Origin: Deltaproteobacteria bacterium
GTDB taxonomy: Bacteria; Desulfobacterota; DSM-4660; Desulfatiglandales; HGW-15
Assembly (NCBI GenBank): GCA_016926135.1
Contig: JAFGPH010000308.1
Location: 1-10,667, forward strand
Length of the DNA: 10,667 bases
Direction: 5' to 3'
Part shown: one piece after another, positions 1 through 6,330 of the stretch
How positions within the stretch are numbered: position 1 is the first letter of the stretch
How the letters are laid out: every line of letters starts with the position of its first letter
Notes under the pieces: generated by a model
The model's database searches: none
What the model was told of the DNA's origin: nothing
Seen by the model: only the letters and a program-made list of their open reading frames with translations
Program-made: the position numbers and the translations under genes

Positions 1-92
1 GAGTGAGGACCGCAACCAGCATCAAGGAGAGAAAACGTATCACAGCGCTGGAACCGGTGATATACGCGCAGAAGACTCCTGCGCAACCTCAC
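1..92 (-). CDS. Class I SAM-dependent methyltransferase, N-terminus only (partial)
   Basis: This is the first 30 codons of a gene that runs off the left edge. It begins with GTG at 92-90, five bases after a TAAGG ribosome binding site, and 13 bases after the stop of the GT4 gene. The visible peptide is basic and then reaches the motif LLDAGCGPH near residues 23-30. That motif matches motif I, the SAM-binding glycine loop (D-A-G-C-G), of class I methyltransferases. Its position in the same direction and directly after the glycosyltransferases suggests it belongs to the same glycan operon, perhaps modifying a sugar or a lipid intermediate. The substrate cannot be told, and the family call rests on a single motif in a short fragment. 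Confidence 0.6.
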   Translation of the reverse strand, partial: MRLRRSLLRVYHRFQRCDTFSLLDAGCGPH

Positions 93-105
93 GCGAGCCT
101 TACAC

Positions 106-1218
106 TTATTGATGAGGTTTCTCACGTGAAACATAGTCTATCGCTTCCTCGAATCCAGCGATCATCTTTGAGCACGAGTATCTTTCGGTTATGATTTTTC
201 TGGATGTCAACCCCATTGAACCTCGGAGCGCTTTGTCGCTCATGATTCGCATCAATGCGGAGCAAAGAGCCTCGGCATTCCTTTCCGGAACGATGAATCC
301 GTTGATTCCGTCGTCTATCAGGTCATATGCGGCACCAACCATATCCGTCGCGATGACCGGCTTGCCAAAATACATGACCTCATTCAGCACGAGCCCCCAT
401 CCTTCGACATACCCATAGTAGAGGGACGGGAGCACCAAGACATCACAGGTTCGATACAGGCGGAGCTTATCAGCATCGTGTGCAAAACGCTTCGTGAAAA
501 GTATGTGTTGCAGCCTTTTTTCTCTGGCCACCCATTCCAGCTTGGTCAGGATGGGGCCTTCGCCCGCTATGATCAGGGCGGCCTTAAAGCCCCTTGCCTG
601 CAAAGTGCCGAACGCTTCAATCAGGTATTCAATACCTTTGCTCGGGGCCAGACGTCCCAGATAAAGGATTTTCAGTAAATCCCCTTCGGGAAAACTGTCC
701 AAATCGGATGATCGGTCTTTGTCTGGAAGGTCCACAATGGGGATGCTTGCATTAGGGGCTGTGAAAAGCCCATCCTCCCTGGCGCCGAGGTATTTCAGGA
801 AGGAGGTTGATTTGATCCCAGCTCCTATGCAGGCGGCTGAGTTCTTGACAATCCATTTTTTCATTGTGAAGGGAGCCTTTTTGAGAACGGAGTCAGGATG
901 CCATTCCTCGGACCATATGATGAAAGGCTTACGCAGGAATTTGGAGAGAACAAACGTGGTTAATGTATTGGTGTATGCCAGATCACCACTGATGAACAGA
1001 TTGAAATCGCCGGCCATGAGTCTGAGGGGTAGGAGGTGAGAGAAACGGATGTTCTTTGACGGGATTCTGATCGTCCTGGAAAATCTGCATTTGAAATCCG
1101 GTTTCTGGTCTATCCCCTCGTCTTCAAAGAAAAAAGTCACGTCGTATCTACTGCGCAATGCCTGGAACAATGCTCTACGATAGGCTACGTATCGGTTATG
1201 AACAAAGGCTATTCTCAT
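106..1218 (-). CDS. Glycosyltransferase family 4 (GT-B fold)
   Basis: This 370-residue cytoplasmic enzyme is predicted to transfer a sugar from a nucleotide-sugar donor to a growing lipid-linked glycan with a retaining mechanism. The N-terminal acceptor half starts with MRIAFVHNRYVAYRRALF. The C-terminal donor-binding half (Glycos_transf_1) shows YLGRLAPSKGIEYLIEAF near residues 186-203, IIAGEGP near 216-222, and the family's E-x7-E pair in EGWGLVLNE (E272 and E280), followed by GKPVIATD and GINGFIVP. The frame is open upstream to an ATG at 1254, which would overlap the GT2 gene by 16 bases. I prefer the ATG at 1218 because canonical GT4 homology begins there, although its ribosome binding site is weak. 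The stop lies 13 bases before the next methyltransferase gene. Sugar specificity cannot be read from the sequence. Confidence 0.9.
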   Translation of the reverse strand: MRIAFVHNRYVAYRRALFQALRSRYDVTFFFEDEGIDQKPDFKCRFSRTIRIPSKNIRFSHLLPLRLMAGDFNLFISGDLAYTNTLTTFVLSKFLRKPFIIWSEEWHPDSVLKKAPFTMKKWIVKNSAACIGAGIKSTSFLKYLGAREDGLFTAPNASIPIVDLPDKDRSSDLDSFPEGDLLKILYLGRLAPSKGIEYLIEAFGTLQARGFKAALIIAGEGPILTKLEWVAREKRLQHILFTKRFAHDADKLRLYRTCDVLVLPSLYYGYVEGWGLVLNEVMYFGKPVIATDMVGAAYDLIDDGINGFIVPERNAEALCSALMRIMSDKALRGSMGLTSRKIITERYSCSKMIAGFEEAIDYVSREKPHQ

Positions 1219-1238
1219 TTCCGGTCTCTTCAAAAAGT

Positions 1239-2231
1239 CTAGGGACGGAGACATCGAATTCGATTTTTCAGGGTAGTATAAGCGATTTCACCGAGAATGG
1301 ACACCAGCACTGATTTCAAGCGAATCAGGGTGACCTCGGTGATGGCGAGCACCCTTTTCCTCAGTGCCCACGCGGCGGAGTGAAGCCGGAAATACATCCT
1401 GTTGAATGGTTGGTGATTCCAATACCTCCTGCTCACGAACAGAGTCTCTCTGATGAAGAGCCCTCTACCCTGTTTGATATTGATGGATGATTTTGAAGAA
1501 TGATGAAATCGTATCAGCGAGAGGAAGTCCGGAACATGGTGGAAAGCATGGTCCCTGCTCAATCTTATCCATAGATCGTAGTCCATGACGTATTTCAGGT
1601 TCTCATCCAATGGGTACTGTCTCATCAGGCTGCTGGCCAGGAAAACAGAAGGCTGATGAATCCCCAACGAATGCCTCAAGGCAACGAGATTCCGGTATGT
1701 TATCCATTCTGCTTTGCTGCTGATGAATTCACCTGTGACATTTGACATCTCATCAATCCGCAAAGCATTCCCATATACGATGGGATGCATAGCGGTTTCC
1801 TGGGGACACATGGCTAGAACTGCTGTCTCAAAAGCTCTTTTGCAGTAAAGGTCGTCGCTGTTGAGCCAAGATACGATGTCGCCCGCAGCATGCAAAACAC
1901 CCTTGTTTATGGCGTGACTCTGGCCTCGATCAGGCTCGCTCACCCAGTATGCCAACCACTTCTCATACTTCTTGATGATTTCCGATGTTTCGTCGTTGGA
2001 GCCCCCATCAATGATCATGTATTCCAGAGCAGGGTATCCCTGAAGCAAGACAGATCGGATGGTTTCTTCGATGAACTGTCCCTGATTCAAGCTGGGCGTG
2101 ACAATGCTGAGCCCTGGCCAGAGCCTGGCATCGGTCATCTTGTCAGGCAATGGACTCGTCTCTTCCGTCCAAGGCCAGCCGGTCTTGCCGGGTGGGGGAG
2201 GGGGGAGGTCTTTTAGGATTGGGCAGCGCAT
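1239..2231 (-). CDS. Glycosyltransferase family 2 (GT-A fold)
   Basis: This 330-residue inverting glycosyltransferase probably adds one sugar in O-antigen-like chain assembly at the cytoplasmic face of the inner membrane. A proline-rich lead (PPPPPGKTGWPWTEE, residues 10-24) precedes the nucleotide-binding strand LSIVTPSLNQGQFIEETI near 41-58. YMIIDGGSNDETSEII follows at 71-86, then the metal-binding NSDD at 124-127. A later VMDYDLWIRL segment near 215-224 is typical of this subgroup. The proline-rich lead is familiar from environmental polysaccharide clusters, which supports the ATG at 2231 despite a modest ribosome binding site (TAGGAA, very close spacing). A heptamer repeat tract sits about 10 bases upstream. 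The gene ends just before the GT4 gene, consistent with co-transcription. Donor and acceptor are unknown. Confidence 0.92.
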   Translation of the reverse strand: MRCPILKDLPPPPPGKTGWPWTEETSPLPDKMTDARLWPGLSIVTPSLNQGQFIEETIRSVLLQGYPALEYMIIDGGSNDETSEIIKKYEKWLAYWVSEPDRGQSHAINKGVLHAAGDIVSWLNSDDLYCKRAFETAVLAMCPQETAMHPIVYGNALRIDEMSNVTGEFISSKAEWITYRNLVALRHSLGIHQPSVFLASSLMRQYPLDENLKYVMDYDLWIRLSRDHAFHHVPDFLSLIRFHHSSKSSINIKQGRGLFIRETLFVSRRYWNHQPFNRMYFRLHSAAWALRKRVLAITEVTLIRLKSVLVSILGEIAYTTLKNRIRCLRP

Positions 2232-2240
2232 TTTCCTAAG

Positions 2241-2275
2241 CGTAGAGCGCAGGGCAAAGAGCGTAGAGGTTAGAG
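2241..2275. repeat. Degenerate heptanucleotide tandem repeat upstream of the GT2 gene
   Basis: On the plus strand the sequence divides into five consecutive 7-base units: CGTAGAG, CGCAGGG, CAAAGAG, CGTAGAG and GTTAGAG. One unit recurs exactly, and CAAAGAG recurs at 7614-7620 just upstream of wzt. The tract lies between the toxin-antitoxin remnants and the GT2 start. It is degenerate, so the period is visible but the copies are imperfect. Its function is unknown, and it may mark a recombination or slippage site. Confidence 0.6.
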
Positions 2276-2285
2276 TCGAAATCGG

Positions 2286-2399
2286 TCAAATATGAGCATA
2301 CAATTCGTCCAACGTGGGAGGCCGTTCGAACAATACTCCAGTGTCGATATTCCCCCGCTCACGTAGATCGCCATTCCGGGATGAACCGAAAATCCATAC
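2286..2399 (-). pseudogene. Remnant of a MNT/KNTase-type nucleotidyltransferase domain
   Basis: This fragment of about 37 codons carries WIFGSSRNGDL and ends in GVLFERPPTLDELYAHI. It resembles the N-terminal core of minimal nucleotidyltransferases (GS-x-ARG-x5-SDIDLAVLF), the antitoxin-like partners of HEPN proteins. The usual catalytic D-x-D of SDID has become N-I-D followed by T, so the first metal-binding Asp is missing. The ORF stops soon after and lacks the rest of the fold. It is in frame with a VapC fragment directly upstream, making a chimeric ORF. It is interpreted as a nonfunctional relic, and no HEPN partner gene is seen. Confidence 0.62.
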
Positions 2400-2402
2400 C
2401 AG

Positions 2403-2540
2403 TTTAAAGCGCTCCTGTTGAAAATGAGGGTCGATCACGGGAGCCGTTGTGATTCCCATCCGCCCCATTATGTCGAAGCTGGTGCAGTCTGTAAAGCTGT
2501 AAGTCTTGTTGGGCCGATTCACGAAAAGGTCCCAGGCGTT
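2403..2540 (-). pseudogene. Remnant of a VapC-like PIN-domain toxin (C-terminal part)
   Basis: Reading the minus strand gives NAWDLFVNRPNKTYSFTDC, then TSFDIMGRMGITTAPVIDP and HFQQERF. This matches the C-terminal third of PIN-domain ribonucleases, where a conserved (W/Y)SFTDCTSF motif carries an active-site Asp and is followed by MRRLGI-x-A-x-x-FDxHF-x-x-AGF. The N-terminal PIN acidic residues and any VapB antitoxin are absent. The first recognisable codons lie upstream of the GTG at 2522-2520, and the open frame continues further towards the GT8-like gene without recognisable homology. It is fused in frame to a nucleotidyltransferase scrap, which points to decay and deletion rather than a working gene. 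Confidence 0.65.
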
Positions 2541-2601
2541 TCTCCCATCGCTTTCACGTTGTTGTGGTCTGAATCCTTTGAGTTTATGCAGGCAAAGAGT
2601 G

Positions 2602-3639
2602 CTAAAGGACTCTGTCCCGGATGAGGCAGAAGTACTTCCGAAGGAGGATTCGCTTCAGGATGCGAAGGTACTCCGTGAACTTATAGCCGAGCTTGAGGTG
2701 GGGAGGGAGCGACCCTTGTTCGGAGGTCATGGCGTGCCGAGTTCTTATGTTGTGCAGAGACACCGGCCTGTTATGGAGGGGGGAGGCCATCTTTGCCTGT
2801 TGTTTTAGCATGCGTACGTAAGGGGCATAGATGTGACGCAAAATAAGGATCGAGGACTTTGTCCCATAGAGCTCAATCTGTGGATCGTAAATCCAGGTTT
2901 TCACCGAGCGGAGGCCGTGAAAATGGTAGAAAAGGAGCTGCAGCTCATCCACATAAACAGAGTTCTTCCTTCGCGTTATGTGATAGTTGGCCAGATTCCA
3001 CGGCGCCAGGTTGGCTCCTTTGTGGTGCAGTATGGCCAAGCCTTCTTTGAAGAGATCGGGCCACAAATCCAGGTACTTTTGGTCTGCGAAGCGGCCCTCT
3101 TCAATTCGGTCGTAACACCACTCCAGGCATTTTTCGCGCCACCATTCAAGGCAGGCGATCCCCTGGGCGTCTCGCCGAAATGAAACCCAGCCCACATTGA
3201 ACTTCCCGAATTGCTCAAGATTCTTCAATGCTTCGGGAAACCGATGGGGAATAATGCCAATGGAACGGGCTGCCAGTTCATGAAAGAGGGATTCAGGGTT
3301 TGAGAAGAAGAAGAGGTCTGCGTCCAGGTAGGTGACGAGATCCACTTCAGCGTGGTTTTTAAGAATATGGAGAGGCAATGAGGGGGTACATGTGAAATAG
3401 TATTCTACCGGACTCCGGTTTCCCTTTGCATTGAGGAGGTCTACATCCTGCTTTTCCAGTTCCGCCAGCGTGATCAGGCGGACGTGGGGCAGTCTGATGC
3501 GTTGAAGAACCTCATGGGATGGCTCGTCCATGCATAGAACCCACAGGCGAAACGCTGCACAATGTTGCTTTAACGATTCATAGAGAGCGAGCCCTCTTGG
3601 CAGGTAATGATGATCGAAATACGTGCAGAATTGATACAT
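2602..3639 (-). CDS. GT8-like glycosyltransferase (GT-A, DxD motif)
   Basis: This 345-residue protein is probably a nucleotide-sugar-dependent transferase related to the GT8 / nucleotide-diphospho-sugar transferase group. The N-terminus FCTYFDHHYLPRGLALYESL resembles the donor-binding start of that group. The metal-binding D-A-D lies at 106-108 inside TYLDADLFFFSNP. FNVGWVSF at 147-154, ADQKYLD at 185-191, GANLAPWNL at 208-216 and the His-rich FYHFHGLR near 237-244 are further conserved-looking blocks. The C-terminal 80 residues are basic and may contact membrane or acceptor. It begins 8 bases after the upstream methyltransferase stop, so it is probably translated from the same message. Downstream lies a 370-base stretch with toxin-antitoxin relics and repeats before the next gene. 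The exact sugar is unknown. Confidence 0.82.
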   Translation of the reverse strand: MYQFCTYFDHHYLPRGLALYESLKQHCAAFRLWVLCMDEPSHEVLQRIRLPHVRLITLAELEKQDVDLLNAKGNRSPVEYYFTCTPSLPLHILKNHAEVDLVTYLDADLFFFSNPESLFHELAARSIGIIPHRFPEALKNLEQFGKFNVGWVSFRRDAQGIACLEWWREKCLEWCYDRIEEGRFADQKYLDLWPDLFKEGLAILHHKGANLAPWNLANYHITRRKNSVYVDELQLLFYHFHGLRSVKTWIYDPQIELYGTKSSILILRHIYAPYVRMLKQQAKMASPLHNRPVSLHNIRTRHAMTSEQGSLPPHLKLGYKFTEYLRILKRILLRKYFCLIRDRVL

Positions 3640-3647
3640 AGGATCTC

Positions 3648-4481
3648 TCAGACTTTCGGCACCCGGGCCAGGATCATCCCTTCAAACCGGAAGACTATGG
3701 GGCCGTCCAGTCTATCCAAAGCCGGAAATTTTTCAACGATTTGAAACGAACTTGAAGTGATGTGTTGCAAGAACATTCCCCTGGAAAAGATCCAGATGGG
3801 GTAGCTGGCCGGGTAGATACGAGGGGGGACTCGTTGCACGCAAAGCCTATCCCTCAACCCTTCTGAGAAGGGACTCCGATCGATGATGACGTGATCGATC
3901 GGGAGTCTCAACAACTCACCCAGAACTTCATAGGGGCGTTCGAGGTATTGCAGGACGCCTGAGAGAATCAACGCGTTGGGCCCTGTTTCCGAGAGGCAAT
4001 CATCGACACTTTCATAGAACCGGAGTTGTTCGTCCTCAAAAAACTCTTTGCCAGCGGCCACATGCCGAGGTTGCTCCACAATGTTCCAGCGCACGCCGGG
4101 CAGGTGCGCCAGAAAGACGCGATTCTGGAAGTATGTGGTTCCCAGCGAGCCGCCGAAATCCAGAACATTGAGCCTGCCGCCCGAGCGGGCGGCCGCCCAC
4201 ATCAGGCCGGCCAGCAGGGGCCATGAATACTGGATTTCATCGAACAGGACGGAGTCGCGTTCGAAGTTCGCCTCACCACTTCTGACCTTCAGGAGTGCCG
4301 CCTTGGTTCTATCCAGAATGATAGTTGACTGATAGCTCGAGCTAGCGGCCATTGCGTCGCTCCAAGAAGGGTAATCGCCGGACAAATCAGGGCCAGGATC
4401 GGTTTCCCTGCTGCGCCAGGTTTGAAAGCTACGTATCACAAGGGGTGGGATCAGTTGTTTAAAAAGTTCTTTAGTGCGCAT
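3648..4481 (-). CDS. Putative methyltransferase, TIGR04325-like family
   Basis: This 277-residue protein resembles the TIGR04325 family of putative methyltransferases found in polysaccharide clusters. An early GDYPSWSDAMAAS segment (about 35-47) is followed by a Rossmann glycine loop VLDFGGSLGT at 106-115. WNIVEQPRHVAAGKEFF lies near 132-148, LILSGVLQYLERPYEVL near 171-187, and HVIIDRSPF near 197-205. I chose the ATG at 4481 rather than the upstream GTG at 4499, because a strong AAGGAGG site lies six bases before that ATG. The gene is separated from the GNT-I-like gene by 97 bases and from the GT8-like gene by 8. It probably modifies a sugar residue of the exported glycan, but no substrate is established from the sequence. 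Confidence 0.82.
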   Translation of the reverse strand: MRTKELFKQLIPPLVIRSFQTWRSRETDPGPDLSGDYPSWSDAMAASSSYQSTIILDRTKAALLKVRSGEANFERDSVLFDEIQYSWPLLAGLMWAAARSGGRLNVLDFGGSLGTTYFQNRVFLAHLPGVRWNIVEQPRHVAAGKEFFEDEQLRFYESVDDCLSETGPNALILSGVLQYLERPYEVLGELLRLPIDHVIIDRSPFSEGLRDRLCVQRVPPRIYPASYPIWIFSRGMFLQHITSSSFQIVEKFPALDRLDGPIVFRFEGMILARVPKV

Positions 4482-4578
4482 CGACAACCTCCTTACCACT
4501 TAAACCACAACAGTCCCAGATGCAATGAATGCTGCTTGTGAGTGGTCCGGATGTTCTCCGCTGTGGGATGGTTGATAA

Positions 4579-5496
4579 TCATTTGCGTGACAGGAATCCG
4601 TGTCGCAACTTCGTTGAAGCGAGACGACGCAGAGACCCATGGACGCGGCTGAGCCATCTGGGCTGGCTGCCATATGCCCCTTGCCATAGGTGCGGGCATT
4701 CCGGATGCTCATGGGGATCGGGCCAGGCCGTCGGAAGGGGCGGGCAGGGTTTCAGGCCGTAGCTCGGCCACGAGCTCCCATCGTTTGCGTTGGTGGCCAA
4801 TGGATCAAATCCAATGTGTTCTACCATGCTTTGCGGAGGGCGCAAGCACAGGCCTCCGCGGAGAATGTGAAGGTAGAGGAATCTGACGGCCCAGATGTTC
4901 TTTGTCAGTTCAGCTTCAGCCATGGCAGGCAGATCGGCACCGTAACGATATATGTCAATGCCACGTCTTCTGCATGCGTTCATCAGGGTCCTGGCATCTT
5001 GATCCATCCCCTCCCAGGCCCTCGCCCAGGTACCCCACACCAAGCATTCCGCTCGACCGTCAAAGTAAGGCTGATCGATGACATCGCTGGGAGTTACCCT
5101 AGGGTGCGTCCAGCCGGTCACGCTCATGACCCTGGGATCATCCTCATAATGCCTGAGTGCGGCGCAAAGGTAATCGTACGTTCCGGGGACGCAGACCAGG
5201 TCGTCTTCAAATACCACAAATTTGTCTTTCTCGTGGAGCACGGATGTGACACCTTCCAGGACAGATCGCCCAAGACCGAGATTGGATGTGCGTTCGAGCA
5301 GGTGAAAGTCACACCAATCGATGCCTCGAAGAATCCTGCGGACTTCCTTGACCGCTTCATGGTCCTCCCGGCCCTTGGGTCCGTCACTGAAGGCATAGAT
5401 GATCGGCACATGATTGTGGCGCAAAGAATCCAGGGTTCTCCGAAGGTGATCAGGTCGGGCATAAGCAAAGAGAAGAACGGGGATGGGTGAATTCAT
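4579..5496 (-). CDS. GNT-I-like / GT2-like glycosyltransferase
   Basis: This 305-residue cytoplasmic glycosyltransferase has a GT-A architecture. The first strand PIPVLLFAYARPDHLRRTLDSL (residues 5-26) is typical of bacterial proteins related to the GNT-I/GT13-like group. The metal-binding E-D-D lies at 97-99 in FVVFEDDLVCVPG. VMSVTGW at 123-129 and CLVWGTWARAWEGMD near 151-165 match conserved blocks of this subgroup, followed by a C-terminal segment rich in Pro and His. The ATG at 5496 has a GGGGA-type site about ten bases upstream. It overlaps, as ATGA, a stop codon in the shifted frame of the preceding methyltransferase, which suggests translational coupling. It probably adds a sugar during chain assembly, with donor unknown. 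Confidence 0.85.
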   Translation of the reverse strand: MNSPIPVLLFAYARPDHLRRTLDSLRHNHVPIIYAFSDGPKGREDHEAVKEVRRILRGIDWCDFHLLERTSNLGLGRSVLEGVTSVLHEKDKFVVFEDDLVCVPGTYDYLCAALRHYEDDPRVMSVTGWTHPRVTPSDVIDQPYFDGRAECLVWGTWARAWEGMDQDARTLMNACRRRGIDIYRYGADLPAMAEAELTKNIWAVRFLYLHILRGGLCLRPPQSMVEHIGFDPLATNANDGSSWPSYGLKPCPPLPTAWPDPHEHPECPHLWQGAYGSQPRWLSRVHGSLRRLASTKLRHGFLSRK

Positions 5497-5640
5497 GATA
5501 AATGCTTCCCCTGGTTCTGTTTCTCAAGGAGTGGACGGATTAGAAAAACCATAACGGAAATGGGGGTTCGGGCATATGGGCTCACCGGAAGGGTGGCGAA
5601 TGTTTTGATTAAAAAAGCTTCAACTGAGGACTTCACACTG
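5493..5640 (-). pseudogene. Probable out-of-frame C-terminal tail of the preceding methyltransferase
   Basis: After the annotated methyltransferase stop at 5622-5620, a frame offset by one base stays open. It encodes a protein-like stretch containing SVEAFLIKTFATLPVSPYAR and then a hydrophobic ISVMVFLIRPLL. It closes with TGA at 5495-5493, overlapping the next gene's ATG as ATGA. Such stop/start overlap is typical of true operon junctions, and wzt/methyltransferase shows the same ATGA. This suggests the methyltransferase originally ended here, and that a one-base change around 5620-5645 truncated it or is a sequencing error. The switch point is not determined. Confidence 0.42.
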
Positions 5641-6330
5641 GGTGGAACCGTCCAAGCGGTAGACGATGCATTCGAAACCGCCGGACCAGTTGAACATGAC
5701 ATTGAAGATGTCCGGATTATTGTAGTAGGCGTCCTGCATCGGATGGTGGGACTTGGCAAATATCGCATTTCGCCATACATCGGATCCGATCCCCTGCCGC
5801 TGTCTTCTGGAATACTCGAAGAAAACCATCTTCTTGTCAATAGCCACAATGTGCCATCTGTGCATTTCGTCGGCCCAGCTGAAAAGCATATCCTTTGCGA
5901 AGGCAGGGACTTCAATGTATCCTCGCTTGCCGACACGCGTGATCTCTGAACACGCCCTAAGGGGGTCTTCCACATGTTCCAGGACATGTGAACAGTAAAG
6001 AAAGTCGATCGATTTGTCGGGCAGGGGTAAGTTCATGACATCGCAAACCATGAAAGGCCGGGTGTCCACAACCAGCTTCTCTGAACGATGCCGCGTAGTG
6101 TCCATGAAACGATCACAGAGAATGGTAGCCGGAGGGAAGGGATAGGCACCGCTTCCGAGATCGAGTACCGTAGAACCGGTCGGTATGTCGAACTCATTGA
6201 ACAGTCTCTGATAGGTAAAACGTGAGCGGTCCTCAGGCCAAGGAGGTCGAGGTCCGACCTTAACGAGATCCACTGAACATCGCATGAGGAAACGCCTCAG
6301 AAACCTGAAAAGTCCACTTCGCAGTGTCAT
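5620..6330 (-). CDS. Class I SAM-dependent methyltransferase (Methyltransf_11 type)
   Basis: This 236-residue enzyme has a clear SAM-binding motif VLDLGSGAYPFPPATILCD (residues 55-73), an acidic-loop region CDVMNLPLPDKSIDFLYCSH (96-115) and the following VLEHVEDPLRACSEITRV. The HVLEH block is typical of small-molecule or sugar methyltransferases. The later segment HRWHIVAIDKKMVFFEY and QDAYYNNPDIFN is shared by cluster-associated relatives. The ATG at 6330 overlaps the wzt stop as ATGA and has an AAGGCGG site just upstream, so I prefer it to the GTG at 6348. The C-terminus may be cut short by a frameshift (see the adjacent tail entry). Its likely role is methylation of a sugar or terminal residue of the glycan exported by Wzm/Wzt. 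That role is an inference from context. Confidence 0.85.
   Translation of the reverse strand: MTLRSGLFRFLRRFLMRCSVDLVKVGPRPPWPEDRSRFTYQRLFNEFDIPTGSTVLDLGSGAYPFPPATILCDRFMDTTRHRSEKLVVDTRPFMVCDVMNLPLPDKSIDFLYCSHVLEHVEDPLRACSEITRVGKRGYIEVPAFAKDMLFSWADEMHRWHIVAIDKKMVFFEYSRRQRQGIGSDVWRNAIFAKSHHPMQDAYYNNPDIFNVMFNWSGGFECIVYRLDGSTQCEVLS

Noticed and set aside
4482..4712. Small overlapping ORFs in the 97-base gap upstream of the TIGR04325-like gene
   Set aside because: They mostly overlap the C-terminal end of the GNT-I-like gene in other frames and show no conserved motif. The gap itself shows only the ribosome binding site near 4488-4494.
4690..5490. Plus-strand ORF of 266 codons opposite the GNT-I-like glycosyltransferase
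   Set aside because: It is antisense to a gene with clear glycosyltransferase motifs and its own translation shows no recognisable domain. It is best explained as a codon-bias shadow.
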